Source of the DNA: JAEUIZ01 sp046155605
Lineage (GTDB): Bacteria > Planctomycetota > Phycisphaerae > Phycisphaerales > UBA1924
Direction of reading: 5' to 3'
Length of the DNA: 64,000 nucleotides
Assembly (NCBI GenBank): GCA_046155605.1
Contig: JBJXFQ010000055.1
Coordinates: forward strand, 1-64,000
Shown here: in pieces, positions 9,174 to 19,125 of the stretch
Numbering within the stretch: the stretch's first letter is position 1
Layout of the letters: every line of letters begins with the position of its first letter
The notes under the pieces: generated by a model
Seen by the model: only the letters and a program-made list of their open reading frames with translations
Told to the model about the DNA's origin: nothing
Databases searched by the model: none
Position numbers and translations under genes: made by a program

Positions 9174-9355
9174 GGTCTCTCTCCCCTCGGCCCGTGCTCG
9201 GCGCCACAGGATCCATCGGCGTGTGAGCCACCGTGCTGAAACGACAGTGAATACGCGCGGGTTCTCGGGCAGACACCCCTCGCCACATCTGGCCCGATTC
9301 TGGTCCGAAAACCCGGCGATCGCCGATCTCGACATGGGGACATGGGAGCCGACGC

Positions 9356-12300
9356 ATGACGACGCTGTTGAACGCCTCGATGGGTGGGGTCTGGCGGCTT
9401 GAGCGCCTGGAGGACCGAACGCACCTCGCGGTCATCGCTTGGGACGGCGGGCCGGGAGGCAGCGGCACGAACTGGCACGATCCGGTCAACTGGGCCGGCG
9501 ACGTGCTGCCCGCGGCGACCGACGAGGCCGTCATCAATGTGCCTGGCTCGCCGCAGATCAGCGTCTCGCAAGCGGCGATCGTGCAGCGGCTGACATGCGA
9601 CGAAGCGATCAGCATCTCGGGCGAACTTTCGGTCGCGCTGGCGTCAGTGGTATCGGGCGCGGCCACGCTGAGCGGGACGGTGTCGGGCACGGGCGATCTG
9701 GTTCTCGCCGGCGGGCTGGCGTGGGTCGGCGGCACGATGGGTGGCACGGGCAAGACCACCGTCCCGCCGGGTGCGTTGCTTGATATCACGGGCACCGCAC
9801 ACGACCTCAATCGAACCCTCGAAGCCGCGGGAACGGGGCAATGGTCGGCGGGGACGCTCCGCTTCAGCGCCGGCACGCTGCTCAACACGGGCTCGCTGAC
9901 CATCACGACGGCCGGGCTGCTCCAGGCGCTGGGCGTCGCGGGCACAAACTCAATCACGAATCAGGGCACGATCGCCAAGATCGGCGCGGGCGAGTTGCAA
10001 CTCGTCGGCGGAGCGTCGGGCGTCTCGCTCAATAACTCCGGGACCATCTCGCTGACTGCCGGCACACTCAATCTCGGCAACGGCGGGCAGACATCGACGC
10101 TCATCGCCGCTCCCTCGGGAACCACGCTCGTGCTGGGCGGCACGATCGCCTATGGACCCGCCGGCGGCCTGGGCGGCGCGGGAGCCATCACCTTTCAGGG
10201 CGGCACGCACACGCTGCCCACGGGCCAGTTTTCCGCTACCGGGGCGGTCAGTTTCGCGGGCGGCGCGGTCACGATCGCCAATCCCTTTACCCCGACCTCA
10301 ATCGCGCCGATCGTCGGAACGGTGTCATTTCTGGCGGCGCTCGGGTACACGGGCCCGCTCAGCATCCTGGGCTCGGCCAGTTTCGCCGCGCCTCAATCGT
10401 TTGCGGCGCTCACGCTCTCGGGCACCTTGGCGGGGTCGGGAGATGTGACGATCACAGGACCATTGTCGTGGCTCGGGGGCATCATGTCCGGCGCGGGGCG
10501 CACCATCATCGCGCCGTCGGGGTCGCTCGAACTCTCGACGCCCGGCACGCGGACCATCTCGCGCTCGATCAACAACAACGGCAGCGCGAACTGGGCCGAC
10601 GGCATCCTCGCCTTCGCGAGCGGCGCGATCAACAACGCCGGGACGATGACCGCTTCAACGGCCACCTCGCTCTCGGCCTTCGGCAACTCCGGCGTCAACG
10701 CCATCAACAACTCGGGCACGCTCAGCAAACTCGGAGCCGGGTCGCTCACGCTCGGCGTCAACGTCACGGGCGTCGCGCTCAACAACACCGGCACGACCAG
10801 CATCCAGGGGGGCTCGCTCGTCATCGCGGGCGGTGGCTCGAACTTGTCGCTCATCAGCGTTCCTGTCGGCGGCGAGGCGGTCTTTGCATCGACCTTCACG
10901 CACGCCGCGGGCGGAACGCTCTCAGGCGCGGGCGTCATCACGTTCAACGCTGGCGTTCATCTGCTCCCGGCGGGCCAGTTCGCGCCGGCCGGCACGCTCA
11001 ACCTCACCGGCGGAACGATCACGCTGAGCGGCACGGTGACGCCGACGACGCTCGGCCCCATCGGCGCGACCGTCACCTTCAATGCCGCGCTCGGGTTTAC
11101 GGGTCCGGTCACGATCACGGGCTCGGCGTCGTTCGCCGTGGCGCAGACGCTCTCGTCGCTCAGCCTGACGGGCACGCTCTCGGGCGCGGGCGATACGACG
11201 ATCACCGGCGTGCTCGACTGGAGCGCGGGCGCGATGAGCGGCACCGGGCGCACCATCATCGCGCCGGCGGGTCAGATCGTGCTCGCCTCCGGCGCGACAC
11301 GGACGCTCGCTCGCACGCTCACCGTCAACGGGAGCGCGTTGTGGACCGGCGGCGCGATCTCGTTCGCGTCGGGCAGCATCACCAACAACGGCACGTTCAC
11401 CGCTAACACCGACGCCACGCTCACCGCCTCGGGCGCGTCGGGAGTCAACGCATTTACCAATGCCGGCACGTTCGCGAAACTCGGCACGGGCGTCTGTCAG
11501 TTCATCATCGCGACCACGGCCGTCGCGTTCAATCACACAGGCACGCTGTCGATCCAGGGCGGGACGCTGGTGCTTGGTGCGGGCGGGGTTGCCTCCGCAG
11601 CGCTCCCAGTGCTCCCGGGCGCGACGCTCTCGTTCGCGGCCAACTACACGCTGAGCCCAGGTGCCGTGATCTCGGGCGCGGGCACGGTTGAGTTCACGGG
11701 CGGGACGATCAGCATCCCGGCGGGCCAGTTCTTGCCCACTGGAATCGTGAGTTTTGCCGGGGGCACGGTCACCATAGCCAACACGTTCTCCCCGTCGGGC
11801 CTCTTCCCGATCACGGGCACCGTCAACTTCAACGCTCCGCAGACGTTCACGGTCGTCACACTCGCCGGCACGATCGGCGGCATCGGCAATGTCACGATTA
11901 CTGCTTTCTTCGAATGGCAGAGCGGCACCATGTCGGGCGCGGGGCGAACGATCCTGCCGACCTCCGCCACCGCGCAGATCACAACGCCCGCGCTCCACAC
12001 GCTGGCCCGCGCCTTCGACGTGTCGGGAACCGCCTCGTGGATCGACGGCGAACTGGCGTTCAACGCCGGCACGCTCACGATCGCGTCAACCGCCACGCTC
12101 ACCATCAACAGCAACTCCCTGCTCCGCGCGTATGGCGCGGGTGGAACGAACAGCCTCACGAGCGCCGGCCGAATCAACAAGTTTGGCACGGGCGAGGCCC
12201 GCTTCGAGGTCGCCACCACCGGCGTCTCGCTCACGAATCAACTCGGCGGCGTCATCGATATCCAGGCCGGGGCGGTCACGCTCGCGGGCGGGGGCAGCAA

Positions 12301-15300
12301 CGCGGGTTCGATCACGGTTGCCGCGCTCGCGACGCTGGCCTTTGGCGCGAACTACACGCACGCTCCTTCGGGGACGATCTCCGGCCCCGGTCGCGTGACG
12401 TTCAGCGCGGGCACGCACTCGCTTCCCGCCGGCGCGTTTGTCATCACGGGTCCGCTCGACCTTGCGGGCGGCACGATCACGTTCGGCGGCAACATCACGC
12501 CTTCCGTGGTCCTGCCGATTGCCGCGACTGTCACCTTTAGCGGCTCGCTCGGTTATGCGGGCGCGCTGACGATCAGCGGCTCGGCGAACTTTGCGCTGCC
12601 GCAGGCCTTCGCGTCGCTGGCGCTCACTGGCACGCTCGCGGGCGCGGGCGATGTCACGATCCTCGGCTCGCTCACATGGACGGCGGGCACGATGTCCGGC
12701 ACGGGCGACACGATTGTCGGCGCGGCGGGCACGCTCACGCTCTCGGGCGTCGGGCACTCGCTGGGCCGCGTGCTCAGCCTGCTCGGCACCGCGAACTGGA
12801 CCGCCGGCGACCTGACGCTCAACAGCGGCGAACTGCGAATCGACCCGGCGGCGAGCCTTGACGCCGATCTCGTCGCCGCAACCTCGGTGCTTGTGACCGC
12901 GCTGGGAGGCAAGATCGTCAACGCGGGCGTGTTCAACAAACTCGGCACGGCCACGCTGCTCTTCTCATCCGCCGCGCCGGGCGCGATGCTCGAATCCGAT
13001 GGCACAGTCGCCGTCTCGGGCGGCACGCTGAACCTCGGCGGCGGCGGGATGCTCGACGGCTCGATCTCCGTCGCCAGCGGCGCGACCCTGACGCTCTCGG
13101 GCTCGATGGCTTATGCCGCGAGCGTTTCGATCCTCGGCTCCGGCACGATCAACTTCAGCGGGGGGACGCACGCGCTGCCCGTCGGCTTCGCGCCCACAGG
13201 CACCATCAACTTCAACAGCGGCATGATCTCGGTCGCCGGACCACTTGCGCCGACGACGCTGGGCGCGATCGCGGCGACAGTCTCATTCGCCGGCACACTC
13301 GTTTACGTCGGCGCGATCACGATCAGCGGTTCCGCGTCTTTCGCGCAGCCGCAGAGCATCACGACGTTGACGCTCTCGGGCATGCTCACGGGTGCCGGGG
13401 CCGTCACCATCACGACCACCGCGACGTGGTCTGCCGGGACGATGTCCGGCGCGGGAACGACGACTATCGCCGCGGGCGCGACACTCACGATCTCGGGCGC
13501 GGCCCACTCGCTCGCCCGGACGCTGCGCATCCTCGGCAGTGCGACTTGGACCGCCGGCGCGCTCAACTTCAATAGCGGCACGCTCCGCAATGAGGCGTCG
13601 CTCACCATCAACAACACCGGCACGCTCGTCGCCGCGGGGACGGGCACGATCGAGAACCTCGGCACGATCACCAAACTCGGCTCGGGCGACGCGCAGATTG
13701 CCGTCGCGCTCCAACACACTGGCGCGATCAACTTCCAGGCCGGCACGCTCACGCTCACGGGCGGAGGAAGCGTCGCTTCCGCGATCGCCGTGCCCGCCGG
13801 CGCGACGCTCGTGCTTGGCGGCGTGCCGATCTACTCCACCGGCGCGGCCATCAGCGGCGCGGGCACCGTCACGTTCACCGCGGGGACGCACTCGCTTGCC
13901 GTCGGCCAGTTCTTGTCCACCGGCACCGTCAACTTTGCAGGCGGAACCATCACCATCGCCGGCCCGTTTGTCCCCGCCGCGCTCGGGACGATCGCCGGCA
14001 CGGTCACGTTCCTCGCCGCGATTTCCTACTCGGGCGGCATCACGATCACCGGCTCGGCCTCGTTTGCCGGGACGCAGTCGTTCGCCTCGCTCACGCTCAC
14101 TGGAACGCTCGCGGGCGCGGGCATGGTCACCATCACGGGCAATGCGGCGTGGAACGGGGGCACGATGGCCGGATCAGGCTCGACCATCGTTGGGTCCGCG
14201 GGCACGCTCACCATTTCCACCGCGCCCCACAGCCTCTCGCGCCGGCTCGAACTCTTCGGCACGGGCACCTGGTCCGCCGGCAACATCGCCTTCACCGACG
14301 GCACGCTCGTCATCGCCCAGGGCGGCACGCTTTCCGTCACGACGACCGGCACCATGTCCGCCACGGGGCCCAGCGGCGTCAACGCCATTATCAACCGCGG
14401 CACGCTGACCAAGATCGGCACCGGCACCGTCCAGACCACCGCCGCCAACGCCTCCATCACCTTTGACAATCAAGGAATCGTGAACGTCAACTCGAACACG
14501 CTCGCGCTGCTCGGGCCGGTGCTCCAAGTCAGCGGCGACACGCTCACGGGCGGCATCTGGAACATCGCCGATACCTGCACTCTGAACCTGCCTGTAGGCG
14601 TCGCGATTCGGGTCAATGGCGGCGCGATCCGGCTCGCCGGCGCGACCTCGGCGTTCCCGGCCGTCAACGGCCTGACGACCAACAACGGCACGCTGACGAT
14701 CGCCGATGGCCGCGCGTTCTCGTTCGCGCCGCTCGGCAACAACTTCCTGAACGCGGGCCAACTCATCAAGGCCGGCACTGGTGCCACCAACATCCCCGCC
14801 ACCATCACGCTCAACAACGTCGGGCTCCTCAGCGTCACGGGCGGCACCTTCACCATCAACGGCCCGGTCACGCAAATTGTCGCCGGGCTGCTCAGCGGCG
14901 GTTCATGGTTCGTCGGCACGAGTTCGACGCTGGCCATCCCCGGTGCAACACTCACGACGAGCAACGCGGTCGTCACGCTCAGCGGGACGAACTCGAGTTT
15001 CGTCGCGTTCAACTCGGTTCGCACGTCCACCAACTCGCTCACCGTTACCGCCGGGCGCAATCTCACGCTGCCGAACCTCACGGCGTCGGGCAAGGTCACG
15101 GTTGGCGCGGGATCAACGCTCAACGTCACTGGTGCGCTGACCAACTCCGCCATCGTCTCGATCGGGGGCGGCACGCTCAACGCCTCGGGTGGGGGCATGA
15201 CCACGGGCCGGTACGAACTCTCGAATGCCGGGTCTGTTTCGCTCGCGGGCGGTCACACCTTGACCGCGGCTGCCGCGATCATCGGCAACGGCGACCTCGC

Positions 15301-15754
15301 GCTCGGCACGGGAACGCAGTCTGTTGCGGCGGCGATCAACATCACCGGCGTGCTTACCGTCACCGTAGGCCTCGCCACGCTCTCCGCAAACGCCGCCGTC
15401 GGGTCGCTCAACCTCTCCGGCTCGCTCGCGCTCGGCACGTCCACCCTCAGCGTCGCGGGCAGCGTCACTTGCAACCCGTCCGCGTCCGTTTCATTCCGCG
15501 CCGATTCCGCGACCACCTTCGGCCGCATCATCGCCGCCGGCTCCGCCGCTCTCGACGGCATGGCTTTGGTGACCTGGGGCGCGGGCTATTTCCCGGCGGT
15601 GGGCGCGTATTTCAAACTGATCGGCGCGACCTCCCGCACCGGTACGTTCGCGTCGCTGAGCCTTGCCTCCCCCGGCCCGGGCCGCTCCGCGATCCCCCGT
15701 TACGACGCCACCGGGTTCGCTGTCTCGATCGCTGCCGCGAACGGAAGCAAGTAG
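9356..15754 (+). CDS. Giant repeat surface protein (autotransporter-adhesin-like beta-structure)
   Basis: 2132 residues, very rich in Gly, Thr, Ser and Ala and poor in charge, typical of secreted parallel beta-helix/adhesin passengers. WRLERLEDRTHL near the N-terminus resembles the LEPR-XLL-like motif found at the start of planctomycete surface proteins. A W/N/D-rich segment follows (GTNWHDPVNWAGD). The body holds about seven repeats of roughly 245 residues, each with an LTGTLxGAGDVTI - W - GTMSGxGxT - HSLxR core. The cores start near residues 105, 351, 602, 834, 1088, 1338 and 1579, and a divergent tail follows. There is no beta-barrel, dockerin, LPXTG or PEP-CTERM-like end, so anchoring is unexplained. 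A GGGAG lies just before the ATG; an alternative ATG is at 9380. Likely role: cell-surface or matrix protein. Confidence 0.8.
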   Translation: MTTLLNASMGGVWRLERLEDRTHLAVIAWDGGPGGSGTNWHDPVNWAGDVLPAATDEAVINVPGSPQISVSQAAIVQRLTCDEAISISGELSVALASVVSGAATLSGTVSGTGDLVLAGGLAWVGGTMGGTGKTTVPPGALLDITGTAHDLNRTLEAAGTGQWSAGTLRFSAGTLLNTGSLTITTAGLLQALGVAGTNSITNQGTIAKIGAGELQLVGGASGVSLNNSGTISLTAGTLNLGNGGQTSTLIAAPSGTTLVLGGTIAYGPAGGLGGAGAITFQGGTHTLPTGQFSATGAVSFAGGAVTIANPFTPTSIAPIVGTVSFLAALGYTGPLSILGSASFAAPQSFAALTLSGTLAGSGDVTITGPLSWLGGIMSGAGRTIIAPSGSLELSTPGTRTISRSINNNGSANWADGILAFASGAINNAGTMTASTATSLSAFGNSGVNAINNSGTLSKLGAGSLTLGVNVTGVALNNTGTTSIQGGSLVIAGGGSNLSLISVPVGGEAVFASTFTHAAGGTLSGAGVITFNAGVHLLPAGQFAPAGTLNLTGGTITLSGTVTPTTLGPIGATVTFNAALGFTGPVTITGSASFAVAQTLSSLSLTGTLSGAGDTTITGVLDWSAGAMSGTGRTIIAPAGQIVLASGATRTLARTLTVNGSALWTGGAISFASGSITNNGTFTANTDATLTASGASGVNAFTNAGTFAKLGTGVCQFIIATTAVAFNHTGTLSIQGGTLVLGAGGVASAALPVLPGATLSFAANYTLSPGAVISGAGTVEFTGGTISIPAGQFLPTGIVSFAGGTVTIANTFSPSGLFPITGTVNFNAPQTFTVVTLAGTIGGIGNVTITAFFEWQSGTMSGAGRTILPTSATAQITTPALHTLARAFDVSGTASWIDGELAFNAGTLTIASTATLTINSNSLLRAYGAGGTNSLTSAGRINKFGTGEARFEVATTGVSLTNQLGGVIDIQAGAVTLAGGGSNAGSITVAALATLAFGANYTHAPSGTISGPGRVTFSAGTHSLPAGAFVITGPLDLAGGTITFGGNITPSVVLPIAATVTFSGSLGYAGALTISGSANFALPQAFASLALTGTLAGAGDVTILGSLTWTAGTMSGTGDTIVGAAGTLTLSGVGHSLGRVLSLLGTANWTAGDLTLNSGELRIDPAASLDADLVAATSVLVTALGGKIVNAGVFNKLGTATLLFSSAAPGAMLESDGTVAVSGGTLNLGGGGMLDGSISVASGATLTLSGSMAYAASVSILGSGTINFSGGTHALPVGFAPTGTINFNSGMISVAGPLAPTTLGAIAATVSFAGTLVYVGAITISGSASFAQPQSITTLTLSGMLTGAGAVTITTTATWSAGTMSGAGTTTIAAGATLTISGAAHSLARTLRILGSATWTAGALNFNSGTLRNEASLTINNTGTLVAAGTGTIENLGTITKLGSGDAQIAVALQHTGAINFQAGTLTLTGGGSVASAIAVPAGATLVLGGVPIYSTGAAISGAGTVTFTAGTHSLAVGQFLSTGTVNFAGGTITIAGPFVPAALGTIAGTVTFLAAISYSGGITITGSASFAGTQSFASLTLTGTLAGAGMVTITGNAAWNGGTMAGSGSTIVGSAGTLTISTAPHSLSRRLELFGTGTWSAGNIAFTDGTLVIAQGGTLSVTTTGTMSATGPSGVNAIINRGTLTKIGTGTVQTTAANASITFDNQGIVNVNSNTLALLGPVLQVSGDTLTGGIWNIADTCTLNLPVGVAIRVNGGAIRLAGATSAFPAVNGLTTNNGTLTIADGRAFSFAPLGNNFLNAGQLIKAGTGATNIPATITLNNVGLLSVTGGTFTINGPVTQIVAGLLSGGSWFVGTSSTLAIPGATLTTSNAVVTLSGTNSSFVAFNSVRTSTNSLTVTAGRNLTLPNLTASGKVTVGAGSTLNVTGALTNSAIVSIGGGTLNASGGGMTTGRYELSNAGSVSLAGGHTLTAAAAIIGNGDLALGTGTQSVAAAINITGVLTVTVGLATLSANAAVGSLNLSGSLALGTSTLSVAGSVTCNPSASVSFRADSATTFGRIIAAGSAALDGMALVTWGAGYFPAVGAYFKLIGATSRTGTFASLSLASPGPGRSAIPRYDATGFAVSIAAANGSK
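9671..14300 (+). repeat. Seven ~735-bp coding repeats
   Basis: Core segments encoding LxGTLxGxGxVTI begin near 9671, 10408, 11161, 11858, 12620, 13371 and 14093. The spacings are about 700 to 760 bp. The repeats are diverged but colinear and in frame, consistent with old tandem duplication inside the surface-protein gene. Confidence 0.8.
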
Positions 15755-15842
15755 CGAGCGGCGGTTTCCCGTTTCCGGTGGCGGATCGCTCCATCTCCCG
15801 CATCTCTTGAAATCAGCCTCCCACTTTTCCGAGGAAGGGGGC

Positions 15843-15871
15843 TTGACAGGCTACGACGGTTGTAGTAGACT
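15843..15871 (+). promoter_or_regulatory. Promoter of the blaI-like gene
   Basis: TTGACA (15843-15848), a 17-bp spacer and TAGACT (15866-15871) form a good sigma-70-type promoter 30-odd bases before the repressor ATG. Both operator repeats overlap or directly follow it. Confidence 0.7.
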
Positions 15872-15891
15872 GGCTACGACGCTTGTAGTAG
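15849..15891. promoter_or_regulatory. Tandem BlaI-type operators
   Basis: Two 20-bp boxes, 15849-15868 and 15872-15891, differ at one base and lie 23 bp apart, about two helical turns. Each is an interrupted inverted repeat, CTACGAC-(G/C)-TTGTAGTAG, resembling the TACA/TGTA dyads bound by BlaI/MecI dimers. The first box covers the spacer and part of the -10 hexamer, so bound repressor would block initiation. GGAG at 15891-15894 is the likely ribosome site. Confidence 0.75.
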
Positions 15892-15903
15892 GAGCCCGGC
15901 TCG

Positions 15904-16281
15904 ATGCGACGAGAACAAGACCTTTCCGAGGCCGAACTCGCGGTGCTCCGCGTGCTGTGGGACCACGGCCCGCAGACCGTGCGAGAGGTGCTGGAGCGCA
16001 CCCATGAGCGCGGCCGGCGCATCGCCTACACCACGGTCCTCACGTTCCTCTCGCGGCTCGAGCAGAAGGGCTTCGTCACGAGCGACAAGGACGGGCCGGC
16101 CTATGTCTACCGCGCCAAGGCCTCGCGCCAGAGCGTCACCAAGTCGCGTGTCCGCTCGCTCCTTGATCAACTCTACGACGGTGCCGCCGGACCCATGGTG
16201 CTGCACCTCATGGAAAGCGGTCGATTCACGGAAGACGAGATCGCTCAACTGCGTCGGCTGATCAAGGAACTGGACGCCTGA
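15904..16281 (+). CDS. BlaI/MecI family transcriptional repressor
   Basis: 125 residues, the usual length. The N-terminal winged helix reads LSEAELAVLRVLWDHGP, then TVREVLE and AYTTVLTFLSRLEQKGF, the characteristic recognition helix and wing of BlaI/MecI/CopY. The C-terminal half is the helical dimerisation region that a partner M56 protease normally inactivates by cleavage. It lies 12 bp upstream of such a protease gene. Two dyad operators over its own promoter point to autorepression. What signal it answers is unknown; a link to beta-lactams should not be assumed, because BlaI/M56 pairs are abundant in planctomycetes. Confidence 0.92.
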   Translation: MRREQDLSEAELAVLRVLWDHGPQTVREVLERTHERGRRIAYTTVLTFLSRLEQKGFVTSDKDGPAYVYRAKASRQSVTKSRVRSLLDQLYDGAAGPMVLHLMESGRFTEDEIAQLRRLIKELDA

Positions 16282-16293
16282 TCGGAGTTTGCG

Positions 16294-19113
16294 ATGGACT
16301 GGGCTGCATCTGCCATCGAGTTGATCTGGGTCGGGGGCCTGGCCGCTCTGCCCATGGCGCTGCTGGTCGCCGCAATCTCGCGGCGATCGTGGTGCCGACC
16401 CGCGACACGACACGCCCTCTGGGCCGCGGTGCTGGCGACGCTGGTTGGCCCGCTGCTGACCTGGCCGCTGGGCCGGATGTCGCTCTTCCGCTCCGACCGC
16501 GTTCTCGCCTACGCCGATTCTCTGGCGACGCGCCTGCATCCGACGAGCGGGCCGGACACGACGACATCGACCGCTGCTTCAGGCCTGCCGGCTTCGTCAC
16601 CGACCCTCAAGGCTACTGACGCGGCACCGGCCTTCTCACGATCGACGACGCCCTCGCTCGCGCCCGCGACCTCGGCACGCGCCCCGATCCCCCTGCGCGA
16701 GCGCCCAGCGATGTCCGCGCTCGCGAGACAACTCACGTCAACAAACTCGCAGCGCTACGCGACATCGCCTCGCTCTGCCGCGCCGGCCTATGTCGCCCCG
16801 ACCAGGGCACTCTCGAGGCTCGCGCAATCGCTCACGGCCCAAGCACCAAGCCGGTATTCCGTGTCGCCGCGCGACGCAGCGCCGCCGTCGATGTCCTGCG
16901 CGGCCGCGGAATCGACGCCTAGAGGCTCACACGCCGCAGGTAAGCCCGCCGTCGTGAGCGCGCCTGCTTCCTCGCCGACCGCTGCTGGTACGCCCGCGCT
17001 GCTGACCCAGGACGACCTCGCGTTTCAGGACGCTCGAGCGTGGGCTGTTCGCGCCCTCGCCGCACGCGATGCGATGGCCGCCGTGCCGCCGGTGCCCAGT
17101 GAAATCTGGCTCGCAGGCGTGCTGGTGATGTCCGTGCTAATTGTCTGTCGCTTCTTCACGGCACGCCGCGTGATCTCGCACGCTGTCGAAGCGCCCGATG
17201 ACATCCGCGCGATCGTCGCGCGTTGCGCCGAGCGCGCCGGCCTCGCGCATCCGCCGCAGACACTCGTGAGTGATCGACGAATCTCCCCGATGATCACCTG
17301 CGGCCTGCGCCCACGGCTCATCCTGCCAGCCGATCTCTGGCGCGAACTCGATGTCGAATCGCGTCACGCCGTCGTGCTGCATGAGATGGCGCACCTGCGC
17401 CGCCTCGACCATCGACTGCGCTGGCTCGAGTCGATCGTGGGCGTCCTGTATTGGTGGCACCCGATCGTGTGGTGGGCTCGCCGTCGCCTGCGCGACGAGG
17501 CGGAACTCTGCTGCGACGCGTGGGTAACGAGCCTGATTCCCGAGCGTCGGCGGGCCTATGCCGAGGCGCTCATCACAACGAAGTCGTTTCTGAGTGTGCC
17601 GGGGACGAGCGGAACCCCGGGTCTGGCAGTCATGAGTTCTCGAACTCGACATCTTGCAAGGAGACTGACGATGGTCATGACCCAACGCGTTGCCCCCAAG
17701 TCCTCGATCCTCGGCGTGGCGCTGGCGCTGAGTGTGGCGCTGGCTGGCGCTTTCGTGATGCCCAGCCTCGCGTGCCCGCCGACGGAGGAGGAAAAGGCGG
17801 CCCAGGCCGAGAAGACCGCAGCCAAGTCCGCTGGCAAGGCCGCCGAGAAGGCTCACAAGGCCAAGGCTGCAAAGGCACCCAAGGCCACCTCGTCCAAGGC
17901 CGAGGCCGGCTTCCTTGGTGAAGCGCCGGCGCTCGAGGCGATGCGAGCCACGGAAGAGAACCGCGCCCGCGCCGCCGACGACCGCACCCGCACCATGGAG
18001 GCCGAGCGCCGCGCCTACGAGTCCGCGGCACGGGCAGGCCAGCAGCAATCGCGGAATGCCGAGGCGCAGCGCCGGGCTGCCGAGCAGTCGGCCCGCGCCG
18101 CCGTCCGCGCCCAGGAGCTCGGCGCCGCCGCGCAGCGCCGTGGGGCAGAGGCGCAGAAGCGTGCCATGGAGAATCAGGCCCGGGCTGCGGAGAACCGCGC
18201 TCGCGCCCGTGGTGGCGTGAGCGTCACCGCACCCGCGCAGCAGAACGCCGCCACCGAGCCGCGCGAATATCGCCTCTCCGACGGCAAGCGCGAGGCCCTC
18301 ACCGAACTCATGGCCCGCGAGGATGTCCCGATCCTCATCGAGCGCCACGACGACAAGATCGTCGTCCACGCCACGCCGACCCAGCACAAGGTCTTCGAGG
18401 CGTTCATCAATCTGATCGAGCCCGACACCGCCAAGAACGACGACGCCGGCGAAAGGGGCAAGGACGAGTCGCGGCATGACTATAACGAAGGCCACGAACA
18501 CGCTGAAGGCCATGAGCACGTCGACGCCATCAACCGCCACCTTAGCAACGCGCTCGGCGCCGTCACGACGCGGAACGGGCAACTGGCCGCAAGCCTTGAT
18601 GCCCTCCGCGCCAACATCGCCGGCCTGACCACCACGAACCCATTCATCGTCGACGGCCTGACCATCGCACGCGTCGACGGTGTCGCCGATGACGACGCGA
18701 CTGAGACCGACGAGCATGCTGCTGAGGAAGCCAAGGAGGAGTGGACCGATCGCCTCGAAGAACTGACCGGTCACCTCGACGAACTCGAAGAGGCCGCGGT
18801 CAACCTCGCCGAGCAACTCGAGGCCGTCACCGAGCGGATCGAGTCCCTCGCGGGCCGCCCGCGTTCGGCCGCTCCGACGATCGCGATGCCTGGCGCGCCG
18901 ATGGTCGCCGCGTTGGCTGTCCCGCCAGCCGCCCCGACCCCCGCCGCCGCTCCGATGCCGGCGCTCGCGCCGACTCCCGCCGTCCTCCCGACGCCGTTCG
19001 CGCCTCCGGCCCCCGCGGTGGCCCCTTCCCCGGCAGCGGCACCGCAACCCGCCATGCCTCCCGCGCCTCCCTCCGCTTCGACACAGCCTGCGCCCCGCGC
19101 CGGCTCTCGCTAA
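16294..19113 (+). CDS. M56 family (BlaR1-like) membrane metallopeptidase with long C-terminal helical/Pro-rich tail
   Basis: 939 residues. Membrane spans are visible near 8-28 and 40-60, at about 270-290, and at about 470-490 (SILGVALALSVALAGAFVM). Between the last two lies the protease core: HEMAH at 363-367 and DEAELCCDAW downstream, matching the HExxH...E-x-ACD pattern of M56. Where BlaR1 has a penicillin-binding sensor, this protein has an Ala/Lys/Arg/Glu coiled coil (about 505-650). Acidic/His-rich and helical segments follow, then a Pro/Ala tail with repeated (A)PTPAxxPxP. A long Ser/Ala/Pro loop separates spans 2 and 3. It should cleave or relieve the adjacent BlaI-type repressor. A 14-bp-stem hairpin follows 12 bp after the stop. 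Confidence 0.85.
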   Translation: MDWAASAIELIWVGGLAALPMALLVAAISRRSWCRPATRHALWAAVLATLVGPLLTWPLGRMSLFRSDRVLAYADSLATRLHPTSGPDTTTSTAASGLPASSPTLKATDAAPAFSRSTTPSLAPATSARAPIPLRERPAMSALARQLTSTNSQRYATSPRSAAPAYVAPTRALSRLAQSLTAQAPSRYSVSPRDAAPPSMSCAAAESTPRGSHAAGKPAVVSAPASSPTAAGTPALLTQDDLAFQDARAWAVRALAARDAMAAVPPVPSEIWLAGVLVMSVLIVCRFFTARRVISHAVEAPDDIRAIVARCAERAGLAHPPQTLVSDRRISPMITCGLRPRLILPADLWRELDVESRHAVVLHEMAHLRRLDHRLRWLESIVGVLYWWHPIVWWARRRLRDEAELCCDAWVTSLIPERRRAYAEALITTKSFLSVPGTSGTPGLAVMSSRTRHLARRLTMVMTQRVAPKSSILGVALALSVALAGAFVMPSLACPPTEEEKAAQAEKTAAKSAGKAAEKAHKAKAAKAPKATSSKAEAGFLGEAPALEAMRATEENRARAADDRTRTMEAERRAYESAARAGQQQSRNAEAQRRAAEQSARAAVRAQELGAAAQRRGAEAQKRAMENQARAAENRARARGGVSVTAPAQQNAATEPREYRLSDGKREALTELMAREDVPILIERHDDKIVVHATPTQHKVFEAFINLIEPDTAKNDDAGERGKDESRHDYNEGHEHAEGHEHVDAINRHLSNALGAVTTRNGQLAASLDALRANIAGLTTTNPFIVDGLTIARVDGVADDDATETDEHAAEEAKEEWTDRLEELTGHLDELEEAAVNLAEQLEAVTERIESLAGRPRSAAPTIAMPGAPMVAALAVPPAAPTPAAAPMPALAPTPAVLPTPFAPPAPAVAPSPAAAPQPAMPPAPPSASTQPAPRAGSR

Positions 19114-19125
19114 CTCGCTCCGCTT

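Noticed and set aside
9356..15754. Type V autotransporter
   Set aside because: Passenger-like repeats are present but the C-terminal residues do not form a 12-strand barrel and end in a soluble-looking sequence.
15904..19113. Beta-lactam resistance system
   Set aside because: The repressor/protease pair is BlaI/M56-like but no penicillin-binding sensor domain or beta-lactamase gene is present.
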